Shown here piece by piece: positions 19,491 through 27,951 of a stretch of DNA of 64,000 nt. This DNA comes from Actinophytocola sp044466355 (GTDB lineage: Bacteria; Actinomycetota; Actinomycetes; Mycobacteriales; Pseudonocardiaceae): assembly GCF_044466355.1 (NCBI RefSeq), contig NZ_JBITMQ010000009.1:310001-374000 (forward strand), written 5' to 3'. Numbering within the stretch: position 1 is the stretch's first letter; the number at the start of each line of letters is the position of its first letter. Made by a program: the position numbers and the translations under genes. Below the pieces are notes generated by a model. That model did not search any database. It was not told the origin of the DNA and saw nothing but the letters and a program-made list of their open reading frames with translations.

Positions 19491-21146
19491 ATGACCCGGC
19501 GCCTCGGGTCACAATCACAGACCGTGGACGGCCGGTCGCAGCAGAAACCGCCCTCGCTCGCCAAGGCGAGCGGGTCGATGGCGATCGCCACCCTGGTCAG
19601 CCGGATCACCGGGTTCGTGTGGAAGATCCAGCTCGCCTGGGTCGCGGGCCTCGGCGTGGTCAACGACTCGTTCACCGTGGCCAACACGCTGCCGAACATC
19701 GTCTACGAGCTGCTGCTCGGCGGTGTGCTGGCGAGCGTCGTGGTGCCGCTGCTGGTCCGCTCGCAAGACGACCCGGACGGCGGCCAGGGCTACACGAACC
19801 GGCTGCTGACCGTCGGCATGACCATGCTGTTCGGCGGCACGATCATCGCGGTCGCGCTGGCGCCGCTGCTGACGAACCTCTACATGGACGACTCGGGCGG
19901 GTCGGCGAACTCGGAGCTGACCACCGCGTTCGCCTACCTGCTGCTGCCGGAGATCGTCTTCTACGGCCTGTTCGCGCTGCTGTCCGCGATCCTGCAGGCC
20001 AAGCACGTGTTCGGCCCGACCGCGTGGGCGCCCGTGATCAACAACCTGGTGATCATGGCGACCATCGGCGCGTACGCGCTCGTGCCGGGGGAGATCTCAC
20101 TCGACCCGGTGCGCATGGGCGACGTGAAGCTGCTGGTCCTCGGTCTCGGCGTGACGCTCGGCATCGTCGTGCAGGCGCTCGTCCTGGTGCCCGCCCTGCG
20201 GCGGACCGGCTTCAGGTTCCGCTGGAACTGGGGCTTCGACGCCCGGCTCAAGGAGTTCGGCGGCCTCGCGCTGTGGGTCGTCGGATACGCCGCCATCAGC
20301 CAGATCGGTGTCGTGATCACCACCCGCGTGCTGACGTCGGCGGCGTCGGGCGGTGCCGCGATCTACGCCAACGCGTGGCTGCTGTTCCAGCTGCCGTACG
20401 GGGTCATCGGCGTCTCGCTGCTGACCGCGATCATGCCGAGGATGTCCCGCGCGGCCGCCGACGGCGACACGGCGAAGCTGGTCGGCGACCTGTCGCTGGG
20501 CAGCAGGATGTCGACGGTGATGCTGGTGCCGATCAGCGCCATGCTCACGATCGCGGGCTCCGCGGTCGGCGTCGCGTTGTTCGCCGTCGGTGAGGCCGAC
20601 CTCGACGACGCCGCCCGGCTCGGCGACGCACTCGCGTTCTCGGCGTTCGGGATCCTGCCGTACGCGCTGGTCATGCTGCAGCTGCGGGTGTTCTACGCGA
20701 TGAAGGACTCCCGCACACCCACGCTGATCATGATCGTGATGACGGTCGTGAAGATCCCGCTGCTGTACTTCTGCGCCGACCGGCTCCGGCCGGAGGACGT
20801 GGTCGTCGGCGTGCTGCTGGTGAACTCGCTCACCTACGTGGTCGGCGCGGTGCTCGGCCAGATGTGGCTGTGGGTGCGGCTCGGACGGCTGCAGAGTATG
20901 CGCGTGGTCAAGGTGATCGTGCAGACGATCGTCGCCGGGGTCGCCGGGGTGCTCGCCGCGTGGGGCGCCACGCTGCTGGCCGACCTGGTGCTCGGCGACG
21001 CGGGCCCCACGCTGACCGCGTGGGTCCACCTGGTGATCCAGGGACTCGTGACGCTGGTGGTCGCGTTCGGCCTGCTCGCGGCGTTCCGGGTACCCGAATT
21101 GCAGCCCGCCACGCAACGAATCACCCGACTGGTGCGTCGCGGTTAG
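19491..21146 (+). CDS. murJ: Lipid II flippase MurJ (MviN)
   Basis: A 551-residue polytopic membrane protein of the MviN/MurJ family, which moves lipid II to the outer face of the membrane for peptidoglycan synthesis. The family start SMAIATLVSRITGFVWKI and the NTLPNIVYELLLGGVLASV segment are clear, and about 14 hydrophobic stretches follow. ATG 19491 is chosen; an upstream extension overlaps DUF6049. In mycobacteria MurJ is fused to an intracellular pseudokinase, whereas here that part is the next separate gene. Confidence 0.94.
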   Translation: MTRRLGSQSQTVDGRSQQKPPSLAKASGSMAIATLVSRITGFVWKIQLAWVAGLGVVNDSFTVANTLPNIVYELLLGGVLASVVVPLLVRSQDDPDGGQGYTNRLLTVGMTMLFGGTIIAVALAPLLTNLYMDDSGGSANSELTTAFAYLLLPEIVFYGLFALLSAILQAKHVFGPTAWAPVINNLVIMATIGAYALVPGEISLDPVRMGDVKLLVLGLGVTLGIVVQALVLVPALRRTGFRFRWNWGFDARLKEFGGLALWVVGYAAISQIGVVITTRVLTSAASGGAAIYANAWLLFQLPYGVIGVSLLTAIMPRMSRAAADGDTAKLVGDLSLGSRMSTVMLVPISAMLTIAGSAVGVALFAVGEADLDDAARLGDALAFSAFGILPYALVMLQLRVFYAMKDSRTPTLIMIVMTVVKIPLLYFCADRLRPEDVVVGVLLVNSLTYVVGAVLGQMWLWVRLGRLQSMRVVKVIVQTIVAGVAGVLAAWGATLLADLVLGDAGPTLTAWVHLVIQGLVTLVVAFGLLAAFRVPELQPATQRITRLVRRG

Positions 21147-21251
21147 TAGTCAACGACAGGAACAACGAACCCACGTCACGTACCCTCGTTCTGATACTCA
21201 CAACAGCGGAGGGTGTCCGTCGCGCGCTGGGCGCTGGGCGGGGAGAGAGCA

Positions 21252-22811
21252 GTGACCACGAGACGAACCGAGTCCCTGACCGGCGAGTTGCCCCCCGGCG
21301 GAGAGCCAGGCGGGGAGGGTTTCCTGCTGCCCGGAGCCGTGATCGGGGACGGCCGCTACCGCCTGCTCGCCCAGTTCGGCCACGACATGCGCGCCGAGGC
21401 ACAGCTGTGGCGCGCCCGCGACGGGCAGCTGCGCCGTGACGTCGCGCTGACGGTGCTTGTCGGCGACGCTCAGGACGGCCCACGCGCCCAGGCCGCGCGC
21501 CGCACGCTGGAGCGGGCCGCGCACGCCGCCGCGTTCACCCACCCGGCCACCGCCCGCGTGCTGGACGTGCTGAGCCTCGGCAACGGCATCTCCCCGGGCG
21601 AGGGCCTGCTCGGCATCATCGTCGCCGACTGGTCCTCCGGCACCGACCTGATCGACCTCATCGCCGAGCACCCGCTGCCCGCGGGCAACGCGGCCCGGCT
21701 GCTGGAGCCGCTCGCCTCGGCCGTCGAACGCGCCCACCACGCCGGTCTCGTGCTCGGCGTCGACCACCCGCAGCGCATCCGCGTCGGCACCGACGGGATG
21801 CTGCGGCTGGCGTTCCCCGGCCCGCTGCCCGAGGCCGTGCCACGCGACGACGTCAAGGGCCTGGGCGCGGTCCTGTACGTGCTGCTCACCGGCCGCTGGC
21901 CGCTGCCGGGCGGGCCCGAGGCCATCCCGACCGCACCCGTCTCGCCGGACGGCCTGATCGTGCCGCCGCACGTCCTCGCTCCGTTCATCCCGCCGGGCCT
22001 GTCCGCGCTCGCGATCCGCAGCCTCGAGGACACGCAGATGGGCGGCATCCACACCAGCGCGACGCTGCTCGCCGTGCTCGACGAGGCCGCGCGGTCGGCG
22101 GAGCGCACCGAGTTCCTCGGGCCCGTCGCCGTCCCGGCCGACGAGGGCGAGGGCGGCGCGGTCTGGACCACCAGACCGCCGATCCGCGACCGTTCCCGCA
22201 GACGCAAGCTCGCCATCGGCGTCACCGCGCTCGCGATCGCGGTCGTCGCCATCCTCGCGTGGCTGGGCACGCTGCTCATCGACTTCTTCGGCGACGACCC
22301 GGGCAGCGGCGGCGACACCGTGGTCGTCGAGCAGCCCGCGCCGACGAGCGGGAACAGCCCGGCACCCGCGCCGAAGCCGGCCAAACCGCTGCAGCCCGCC
22401 TCGATCGAGGTGTTCAACGTCGGCGGCACCCCGGACAACCCGCGCCGCGCCGGTTTCGCCACGGACGGCGACCCCGGCACGGAGTGGCGCACCGACACCT
22501 ACAAGCAGCAGTTCCCGGCGCTCAAGCCCGGGGTCGGGCTGATGGCGTCGTTCGCGGAGTCGGTGAAGTTCGCGTCGGTGATCATCGAGTCGCCGAGCCC
22601 GAACACCGTGGTGGAGATCCGCACGTCGCCGTCCGGCACCCCGTCGCTCGACGAGACCAAGGTCATCGGCAAGGCCACGCTGCAGGGCGGCAGGACCGAG
22701 ATCAAGCTCGCGAACGCCGAACCGACCCAGTACGTCCTGGTCTGGATCACCCAGCTCGGCGACGGCAACAGGTCCGCGCTGGGCGAGGTGCAGTTCATCC
22801 GCGCGCGGTGA
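21252..22811 (+). CDS. Membrane pseudokinase with extracellular C-terminal domain (MurJ partner)
   Basis: A 519-residue protein. An N-terminal kinase-like domain (about residues 30-280) lacks the key residues: the beta-3 lysine position reads VALTVL, the HRD loop reads LGVDHPQRIRV, and no DFG is present. It should therefore be a scaffold and not an active kinase. Around residue 320 one transmembrane helix (LAIGVTALAIAVVAILAWLG) leads to a proline-rich linker and a discoidin-like beta domain (IEVFNVGGTPDNPRRAG onward). In mycobacteria the equivalent pseudokinase is fused to MurJ and recruits FhaA. GTG 21252 has GGGGAGAG upstream; GTG 21213 is an alternative. Confidence 0.88.
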   Translation: MTTRRTESLTGELPPGGEPGGEGFLLPGAVIGDGRYRLLAQFGHDMRAEAQLWRARDGQLRRDVALTVLVGDAQDGPRAQAARRTLERAAHAAAFTHPATARVLDVLSLGNGISPGEGLLGIIVADWSSGTDLIDLIAEHPLPAGNAARLLEPLASAVERAHHAGLVLGVDHPQRIRVGTDGMLRLAFPGPLPEAVPRDDVKGLGAVLYVLLTGRWPLPGGPEAIPTAPVSPDGLIVPPHVLAPFIPPGLSALAIRSLEDTQMGGIHTSATLLAVLDEAARSAERTEFLGPVAVPADEGEGGAVWTTRPPIRDRSRRRKLAIGVTALAIAVVAILAWLGTLLIDFFGDDPGSGGDTVVVEQPAPTSGNSPAPAPKPAKPLQPASIEVFNVGGTPDNPRRAGFATDGDPGTEWRTDTYKQQFPALKPGVGLMASFAESVKFASVIIESPSPNTVVEIRTSPSGTPSLDETKVIGKATLQGGRTEIKLANAEPTQYVLVWITQLGDGNRSALGEVQFIRAR

Positions 22812-22865
22812 CCCCTACGCCACCGTGGGCAGGGCCACACCGCGAATGGGTGAACGCGCGACCGA

Positions 22866-22878
22866 TATCCTCCTCACG
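22866..22878 (+). promoter_or_regulatory. sigM promoter, predicted leaderless start
   Basis: TATCCT (22866-22871) is followed after six bases by the GTG of sigM at 22878, so transcription probably starts at the first base of the codon. Confidence 0.45.
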
Positions 22879-23504
22879 TGACCACCGCTGCCAGCTCGGA
22901 CGCCGACCTCATCGCGGCACACGCCGCCGGGGATCCGCGTGCCTTCGGCGAGCTGGTCCGCCGGCACCGTGATCGCATGTGGGCCGTCGCCCTGCGCACC
23001 CTCCGGGACCCCGAGGAAGCATCCGACGCGTTGCAGGAGGCGTTCATCTCCGCCTTCCGCGCCGCGGGTTCCTTCCGGGCCGAATCGCAGGTGACCACCT
23101 GGCTGCACCGGATCGTGGTGAACGCGTGCCTGGACCGGGTGCGGCGCCGGCAGGCCAGGCCGACCGTGCCCCTGCCGGAGACCGGACCGGGCGAGCCAGT
23201 CGCCCCGCGGGACTCGATGTCCGAGCGGGAGACCAAGCTCGTCGTGCAGAAGGCTCTCAACGGCCTGTCCGAGGACCAGCGGGTCCCGATCGTGCTCGTC
23301 GACGTGGAGGGCTACTCGGTGGCGGAGACCGCCAAGATGCTCGGCATCGCGGAGGGCACCGTGAAGAGCCGGTGTGCGCGGGGTCGCGCCAAGCTGGCCA
23401 AAGTTCTGGGGCATCTGCGGAACCCCGATGCAGATGCGAACGTCCCAGATGGCGCAGTTGAAGGGCGAGACGTGCCGGTGCGGCGCCGCTGGGAGGGACG
23501 ATGA
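22878..23504 (+). CDS. sigM: ECF RNA polymerase sigma factor SigM
   Basis: A 208-residue ECF sigma factor. Region 2 spans HAAGDPRAFGELVRRHRDRM to DALQEAFISAFRAAGSFR, and region 4 has DVEGYSVAETAKMLGIAEGTVKSRCARGRAKL. Its position after murJ/pseudokinase and before an anti-sigma gene and trxB-trxA is that of mycobacterial sigM (Rv3911). The anti-sigma gene starts inside its stop codon (ATGA). In mycobacteria SigM controls secreted proteins and envelope functions. The regulon here is not visible. Confidence 0.92.
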   Translation: MTTAASSDADLIAAHAAGDPRAFGELVRRHRDRMWAVALRTLRDPEEASDALQEAFISAFRAAGSFRAESQVTTWLHRIVVNACLDRVRRRQARPTVPLPETGPGEPVAPRDSMSERETKLVVQKALNGLSEDQRVPIVLVDVEGYSVAETAKMLGIAEGTVKSRCARGRAKLAKVLGHLRNPDADANVPDGAVEGRDVPVRRRWEGR

Positions 23505-24271
23505 CGGACAGCACGAGGGGAACGGGGGTCCCTAACGGGCCGCCGTGGTCTGTCGACGTGCTCGCCGACCTGCACGCAGGCGCCCTGGACCCGAGGCAGT
23601 CCGCGGCACTGTGGGCGCAGGTCAACCGGGACCCGGAGGCGCAGGCGATCCTCGCCGCGCTCGACAGCGTCAAGCACGACCTCGACGGGCTCGACGACGG
23701 ACCGTTCGAGCCGATGCCCGCGCACTTCGCGGCCCAGCTCGACAACGCCATCGCCGCCGAGGCCGCCAGGACCATGCCCGCCGCTCGGCAGCCGGGCGTC
23801 GCCCCGGTCTCCGACATGGCGCAGGCACGCCGCAAGCGCAACCGCAGGATGGGGTGGGTCGGCGGGCTGGTGACCGCCGCGGCCGCCGTCGCCGCGATCA
23901 CGTTCGTGGCGCTGCCCGGGCAGGAGACGGGCGGCAACCCGGTGGCCGGGGACAAGGGCAACAGCTCGCAGGAGGCGCCCGGCCAGGAGCCGCCGCTCGC
24001 GCTGAAGGGCGACGACCTCGGCCCGGCCATCAACGGCCTGTCCGGCAAGAAGGACTACGGCCCCTTCGACGACGAGCAGGGCCTGAAGGACTGCCTGTCG
24101 GAGAAGGGGATCGCGGACCCGTCGGTCATCGGTGCGCGGGAGGTGACGCTCGACGGCACGGAGGGCGTGGCCGCGCTGCTCGCAGGCGGCGAGGACGGTC
24201 ACCGGTTCCGGCTGGTCATCGTGGCGCCCGACTGTTCCGGCGACCTGATCACCGACACGTCGATCGGCTGA
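23501..24271 (+). CDS. rsmA: Anti-sigma-M factor, membrane anchored
   Basis: A 256-residue protein translationally coupled to sigM. The N-terminal cytoplasmic part (about 120 residues) begins with WSVDVLADLHAGALDPRQSA, typical of actinobacterial RsmA-type anti-sigma domains. It carries no classical HxxxCxxC zinc motif. A single transmembrane helix (MGWVGGLVTAAAAVAAITFV, near residues 115-135) leads to an extracytoplasmic domain that could sense the envelope. The symbol is given by position and architecture. A 10-bp hairpin follows the stop. Confidence 0.82.
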   Translation: MTDSTRGTGVPNGPPWSVDVLADLHAGALDPRQSAALWAQVNRDPEAQAILAALDSVKHDLDGLDDGPFEPMPAHFAAQLDNAIAAEAARTMPAARQPGVAPVSDMAQARRKRNRRMGWVGGLVTAAAAVAAITFVALPGQETGGNPVAGDKGNSSQEAPGQEPPLALKGDDLGPAINGLSGKKDYGPFDDEQGLKDCLSEKGIADPSVIGAREVTLDGTEGVAALLAGGEDGHRFRLVIVAPDCSGDLITDTSIG

Positions 24272-24286
24272 GCAACAACACTTCGC

Positions 24287-24322
24287 GAGCCGCGGGTGGA
24301 ACCTGGTTTCCGCCCGCGGCTC
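24287..24322 (+). terminator. Terminator hairpin after the anti-sigma gene
   Basis: GAGCCGCGGG (24287-24296) pairs perfectly with CCCGCGGCTC (24313-24322), with an inner GGAA/TTCC extension. No U-tract. It separates sigM-rsmA from trxB. Confidence 0.65.
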
Positions 24323-24351
24323 CGTTATGCGCACGGTCACCACGTACGCGT

Positions 24352-24378
24352 GGAACAACCGACACCTACGATCGTGTT
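24352..24378 (+). promoter_or_regulatory. SigR/SigH-type (thiol-oxidative stress) promoter of trxB-trxA
   Basis: GGAAC (24352-24356) and GTT (24376-24378) are separated by 19 bases, matching the GGAAY-N18/19-GTT consensus of SigR (Streptomyces) and SigH (mycobacteria). It lies about 40 bases upstream of trxB, a classic member of that regulon. Confidence 0.75.
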
Positions 24379-24419
24379 ACACGAGTGCGCAGCAACGAGC
24401 GCCCCGCTTCGGAGGTCTG

Positions 24420-25409
24420 ATGTCCGAGAACGTCCGCGACGTGATCATCGTCGGGTCCGGCCCGGCCGGCTACACGGCGGCCGTGTACACCGCACGTGCC
24501 CAGCTGGAGCCCCTGGTCTTCGAGGGCACACAGTTCGGTGGCGCCCTCATGACCACCACCGACGTGGAGAACTACCCGGGTTTCCGCGACGGCATCATGG
24601 GGCCCGACCTCATGGAGCAGATGCGGGCGCAGGCCGAGCGCTTCGGCGCGGAGCTGCGGGCCGAGGACGTCGAAGAGGTCCAGTTGGACGGCCCGGTGAA
24701 GTACGTCACCGCGAACGGCGTCCGGTACGCCGCGAAGGCGGTCATCCTCGCGATGGGCGCCGCCGCGCGGTACCTGCACGTGCCGGGTGAGCAGGAGCTG
24801 CTGGGGCACGGCGTCTCCGCGTGCGCCACCTGCGACGGCTTCTTCTTCCGCGACCAGGACATCGCCGTGGTGGGCGGCGGTGACTCCGCGATGGAGGAGG
24901 CCACCTTCCTGACCAAGTTCGCGCGGTCGGTCACGATCATCCACCGGCGCCAGGAGTTCCGGGCGTCGAAGATCATGCTGGAGCGCGCGCGGGCCAACGA
25001 GAAGATCCGGTGGCAGCTCGACTCCGAGGTGCTCGAGGTGCTCGGCGAGGGCAACGTCGCCGGCGTGAAGCTGCGGAACACGGTCACCGGCGAGGAGTCG
25101 GTGCTGGACGTCACCGGCCTGTTCATGGCCATCGGCCACGACCCGCGCAGCGCGCTGGTCAAGGGCCAGGTCGACCTGGACGCGGACGGGTACGTCCAGG
25201 TTCGCCCGCACACCACGTACACCAACGTCGACGGCGTGTTCGCCGCCGGTGACCTGGTGGACCGCACCTACCGGCAGGCGATCACCGCCGCCGGCTCCGG
25301 TTGCTCCGCCGCGATCGACGCGGAGCGCTGGCTGTCCGAGCACGGTGAGCCGAAGGCCGAGACGGCACCTGAACTCGTCGGCGGCGGCTACGCCCCGACT
25401 CAGAACTGA
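24420..25409 (+). CDS. trxB: Thioredoxin reductase (NADPH)
   Basis: A 329-residue FAD flavoprotein that transfers electrons from NADPH to thioredoxin. The FAD motif is GSGPAGYTAA near the N-terminus. The redox-active pair C135/C138 is in CATCDG, the NADPH motif is VVGGGDSAMEEA, and the FAD-ribityl segment is FAAGDLVD. ATG 24420 follows a strong GGAGG and is preferred to an upstream ATG that would place the SigR-type promoter within the gene. It is co-transcribed with trxA 12 bases downstream. Confidence 0.97.
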   Translation: MSENVRDVIIVGSGPAGYTAAVYTARAQLEPLVFEGTQFGGALMTTTDVENYPGFRDGIMGPDLMEQMRAQAERFGAELRAEDVEEVQLDGPVKYVTANGVRYAAKAVILAMGAAARYLHVPGEQELLGHGVSACATCDGFFFRDQDIAVVGGGDSAMEEATFLTKFARSVTIIHRRQEFRASKIMLERARANEKIRWQLDSEVLEVLGEGNVAGVKLRNTVTGEESVLDVTGLFMAIGHDPRSALVKGQVDLDADGYVQVRPHTTYTNVDGVFAAGDLVDRTYRQAITAAGSGCSAAIDAERWLSEHGEPKAETAPELVGGGYAPTQN

Positions 25410-25421
25410 AAGAGGGAGAAC

Positions 25422-25748
25422 ATGGCCGGAAACACCGTGACCGTCACCGACGCGTCCTTCTCCGACGACGTCCTGAACAGCGACAAGCCGGTGCTGGTCG
25501 ACTTCTGGGCTACGTGGTGCGGGCCGTGCCGGATGGTCGCGCCGGTGCTCGAGGAGATCGCCGCCGAGCACGGTGACAAGCTCACCGTCGCGAAGCTGGA
25601 CGTCGACGCGAACCCGACCGTCGCGCGTGACTACCAGGTCCTCTCCATCCCGACCCTGATGGTCTTCAAGGGCGGCGAGAAGGTGAAGGAGATCGTGGGT
25701 GCCAAGCCGAAGGCCGCGCTCCTGAACGATCTGTCCGACTTCATCTGA
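25422..25748 (+). CDS. trxA: Thioredoxin
   Basis: A 108-residue thioredoxin with active site WCGPC (residues 32-36) in FWATWCGPCRMVAP and the cis-proline in SIPTLMVF. It is the partner and substrate of the upstream reductase and supplies electrons to ribonucleotide reductase and other thiol enzymes in the cytosol. A GAGGGAGA site precedes the ATG. A strong hairpin ends the operon 28 bases past the stop. Confidence 0.97.
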   Translation: MAGNTVTVTDASFSDDVLNSDKPVLVDFWATWCGPCRMVAPVLEEIAAEHGDKLTVAKLDVDANPTVARDYQVLSIPTLMVFKGGEKVKEIVGAKPKAALLNDLSDFI

Positions 25749-25775
25749 GCCGTGTGTCCTCTGTGACAACCGTTC

Positions 25776-25809
25776 AACGGCGCGCACCGTCCTTCAGGTG
25801 TGCGCCGTT
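25776..25809 (+). terminator. Terminator of trxB-trxA
   Basis: A 13-bp stem, AACGGCGCGCACC (25776-25788) with GGTGTGCGCCGTT (25797-25809), with one G-U pair and an 8-base loop. No U-tract. Confidence 0.75.
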
Positions 25810-25961
25810 GTGCCATATGGGGTGAGCGGTTGGACGCGGCACGTGACCCCGCAAGCCGCGGCTCTGGAGACAGGGCACAATAGTGGACCAGCAGACGTGC
25901 TGCGACAGGAATGGAAAATCTGCGCCGACTCGGGTCGGTGCCCGATCCGAGCGAGGGGTGC

Positions 25962-27110
25962 ATGCGGGTACTCCGCCGCGGTGACGCGGGACCGGCGGTC
26001 GCCGAGGTTCGCGCGACGCTCTCAGGGCTTGGCCTCCTGCCGGCGGATCCGTCAGCCCCTCCGGAGGCTGCGGTCTACGACGAGGCCGTCGCGCACGCGG
26101 TGAGCACGTTCCAGCAGCAGCGTGGCCTGATCGCCGACGGCCTCGTCGGCCCGGCCACCTACCGCGCACTGAAGGACGCCACGTACCGACTGGGGGCGCG
26201 ACCGCTCGCGTACCTCGTGTCGTCGCCGGTCAGCGGTGACGACGTCATGACGCTGCAGGAGCGCCTGCTGGAGCTGGGCTACGACGCGGGCCGCGCCAAC
26301 GGCGTGTTCGGCGCACAGACCGAGGCCGCGCTGCGGAACTTCCAGCGGGACTACGGGCTGACCGTCGACGGCATCTGTGGTGCCGAGACGGTGCGTGCGC
26401 TGCGCCAGCTGTCGCCGCGTGCCCGTGGCGGGTCGCCGGTGCTGCTGCGTGAGCAGGAGCGGGTCCGCAAGGCCGGGCCGCGACTGCGCGGCAAGCGCAT
26501 CGTCATCGACCCGGGTCACGGGGGCTCCGACACGGGTGTCTCCGTCGGCGGGGTGAACGAGGCCGACCTCGTGTGGGACCTGGCACGGCGCCTCGAGGGC
26601 AAGATGGCCGCGACCGGCATGCAGGCGCTGCTGTCCCGCGGGCCCGACCAGTGCCCGACCGAGGGCGACCGTGCGCACTTCGCGAACGAGGTGGGCGGCG
26701 ACCTGTTCCTGTCGCTGCACTCGGACGCCAACCGCTCCCCGCTGGCGCAGGGCGTGGCGAGCTTCCACTTCGGCACGGCGACCGGCAGCACGTCGACCAT
26801 CGGGGAGACGCTCGCGGGCTTCATCCAGCGGGAGCTGGTCGTGCGGACCGGCCTGCGGGACTGCCGTGCCCACCGCAAGACGTGGGACACGCTGCGGCTG
26901 ACCCGCTGCCCGGCCGTGCGCGTGGAGATCGGCTACCTGACCAACGCCGACGACCAACGCCGCCTGACCGACCCGTCCTTCCGGGACGTGGTGGCCGAGG
27001 GCATCCTCGTCGCGGTCAAGCGCCTGTACCTGCTGGGCCAGAACGACCAGCCGACCGGCACGTTCACGTTCGCGGACGTCCTCCGGCACGAGCTGGCCAA
27101 GGCCGAGTAG
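25962..27110 (+). CDS. cwlM: Peptidoglycan amidase-family protein CwlM
   Basis: A 382-residue protein with two N-terminal peptidoglycan-binding repeats (VRRGDAG-type start, FQQQRGLIADGLVGPATYRAL, and LQERLLELGYDAGRANGVFG to FQRDYGLTVDGICG). An amidase_3 domain follows. No signal peptide is present, as in mycobacterial CwlM, where the protein acts in the cytoplasm as a phosphorylation-dependent activator of MurA. Unlike my memory of that homologue, all putative zinc/catalytic residues appear intact: DPGHGGSDTG, NEADLVWDLA, SLHSDANRS and VEIGYLTN. ATG 25911 would add 17 residues; 25962 has GAGGGG upstream. Confidence 0.88.
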   Translation: MRVLRRGDAGPAVAEVRATLSGLGLLPADPSAPPEAAVYDEAVAHAVSTFQQQRGLIADGLVGPATYRALKDATYRLGARPLAYLVSSPVSGDDVMTLQERLLELGYDAGRANGVFGAQTEAALRNFQRDYGLTVDGICGAETVRALRQLSPRARGGSPVLLREQERVRKAGPRLRGKRIVIDPGHGGSDTGVSVGGVNEADLVWDLARRLEGKMAATGMQALLSRGPDQCPTEGDRAHFANEVGGDLFLSLHSDANRSPLAQGVASFHFGTATGSTSTIGETLAGFIQRELVVRTGLRDCRAHRKTWDTLRLTRCPAVRVEIGYLTNADDQRRLTDPSFRDVVAEGILVAVKRLYLLGQNDQPTGTFTFADVLRHELAKAE

Positions 27111-27118
27111 AAATCGAA

Positions 27119-27134
27119 TGTTTCACATGAAACA
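27119..27134. other. parS site (one mismatch)
   Basis: TGTTTCACATGAAACA differs from the ParB-binding consensus TGTTTCACGTGAAACA at one base. It lies about 3 kb from parB and overlaps the first arm of the cwlM terminator. Confidence 0.75.
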
Positions 27135-27165
27135 GCCCCGGAGCTGACCACTCCGGGGCTGTTTC
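27129..27165. terminator. Bidirectional terminator between cwlM and the GNAT gene
   Basis: A perfect 14-bp stem, GAAACAGCCCCGGA (27129-27142) with TCCGGGGCTGTTTC (27152-27165), nine-base loop. It sits between convergent genes and shares six bases with the parS site. Confidence 0.85.
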
Positions 27166-27169
27166 GCGT

Positions 27170-27796
27170 CTACTGCTGTAGCGCGGGGCTCGCCGTGGAC
27201 ACCGAAACGGTGCCCAGGAGCCTCTCCAGGGCCGCTTCGACGTCTTCCTTCCACCCCAGTGCCGAACGCAGCTCCAGGCGCAGACGGGGCCAACGAGGGT
27301 GCGGTCTGACCGTCTTGAAACCGACGCTCAGGAGGAAGTCCGACGGGACGACGCACGAGACCTCCTCGTCGGGCTTGGCGTCGCCGAACGACTCGATGGC
27401 CTTCACACCGCGCCGGGTCAGGTCCTTGGCCACCGCCTGGACCAGCATCCGGCCGAGGCCGCCGCGGCGGAACTCGGGCAGCACCATGAACCCGGTCAGC
27501 AGAACCGCGTCCGGGCTGGGCGGAGAGGTCGGGAACGCCGACGCACGCGGCACGGCGTTCGGCGGGGCGTACAGCACGAAGCCGACCGGCAGCTTGTCGC
27601 TGTAGACGATCCGCCCGCAGGAACCCCACTCGAGCAGCACGCTGGAGACCCAGGCCTCTTTCTCCAGCTCGGAAGTGCCGAACTCCTCCGCCTGCTCCTT
27701 GAGGTGCGGGGCGAGCTCCCAGTACACGCACGAACGGCTGTGCTTGGGGAGATCCTCAAGGTTGTCCAGCGTGACGCCCACAACGCGTCGCGACAC
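27170..27796 (-). CDS. GNAT-family N-acetyltransferase
   Basis: A 208-residue acetyltransferase conserved between cwlM and parB in Actinobacteria (position of Rv3916c). The acetyl-CoA loop is FRRGGLGRMLVQAVAKDL, preceded by the beta-4 strand LLTGFMVLPE. GTG 27796 has GGGAGG at ideal distance and yields MSRRVVGVTLDNLEDLPKH, the expected start; a longer reading frame upstream lacks support. The substrate is unknown. It is divergent from the aminotransferase gene. Confidence 0.85.
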   Translation of the reverse strand: MSRRVVGVTLDNLEDLPKHSRSCVYWELAPHLKEQAEEFGTSELEKEAWVSSVLLEWGSCGRIVYSDKLPVGFVLYAPPNAVPRASAFPTSPPSPDAVLLTGFMVLPEFRRGGLGRMLVQAVAKDLTRRGVKAIESFGDAKPDEEVSCVVPSDFLLSVGFKTVRPHPRWPRLRLELRSALGWKEDVEAALERLLGTVSVSTASPALQQ

Positions 27797-27951
27797 CTGA
27801 CCTCCCACCCTGGGCCCTTGAACCGGCCCTGACCACCGTGTGCAACGCCAGGATAAGCCTGCCTCAAGGGACGCTGGAACCGGCAAGGGGTGAATATCGG
27901 CCCGGTTACACTCGAACGACTGAGTACGCACCGGCTGAAGAGAGCCTTCTC

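Noticed and set aside
21160..21191. Second SigR/SigH-type promoter (GGAAC then GTT) before the pseudokinase gene
   Set aside because: The spacing is 24 bases, too long for this promoter class.
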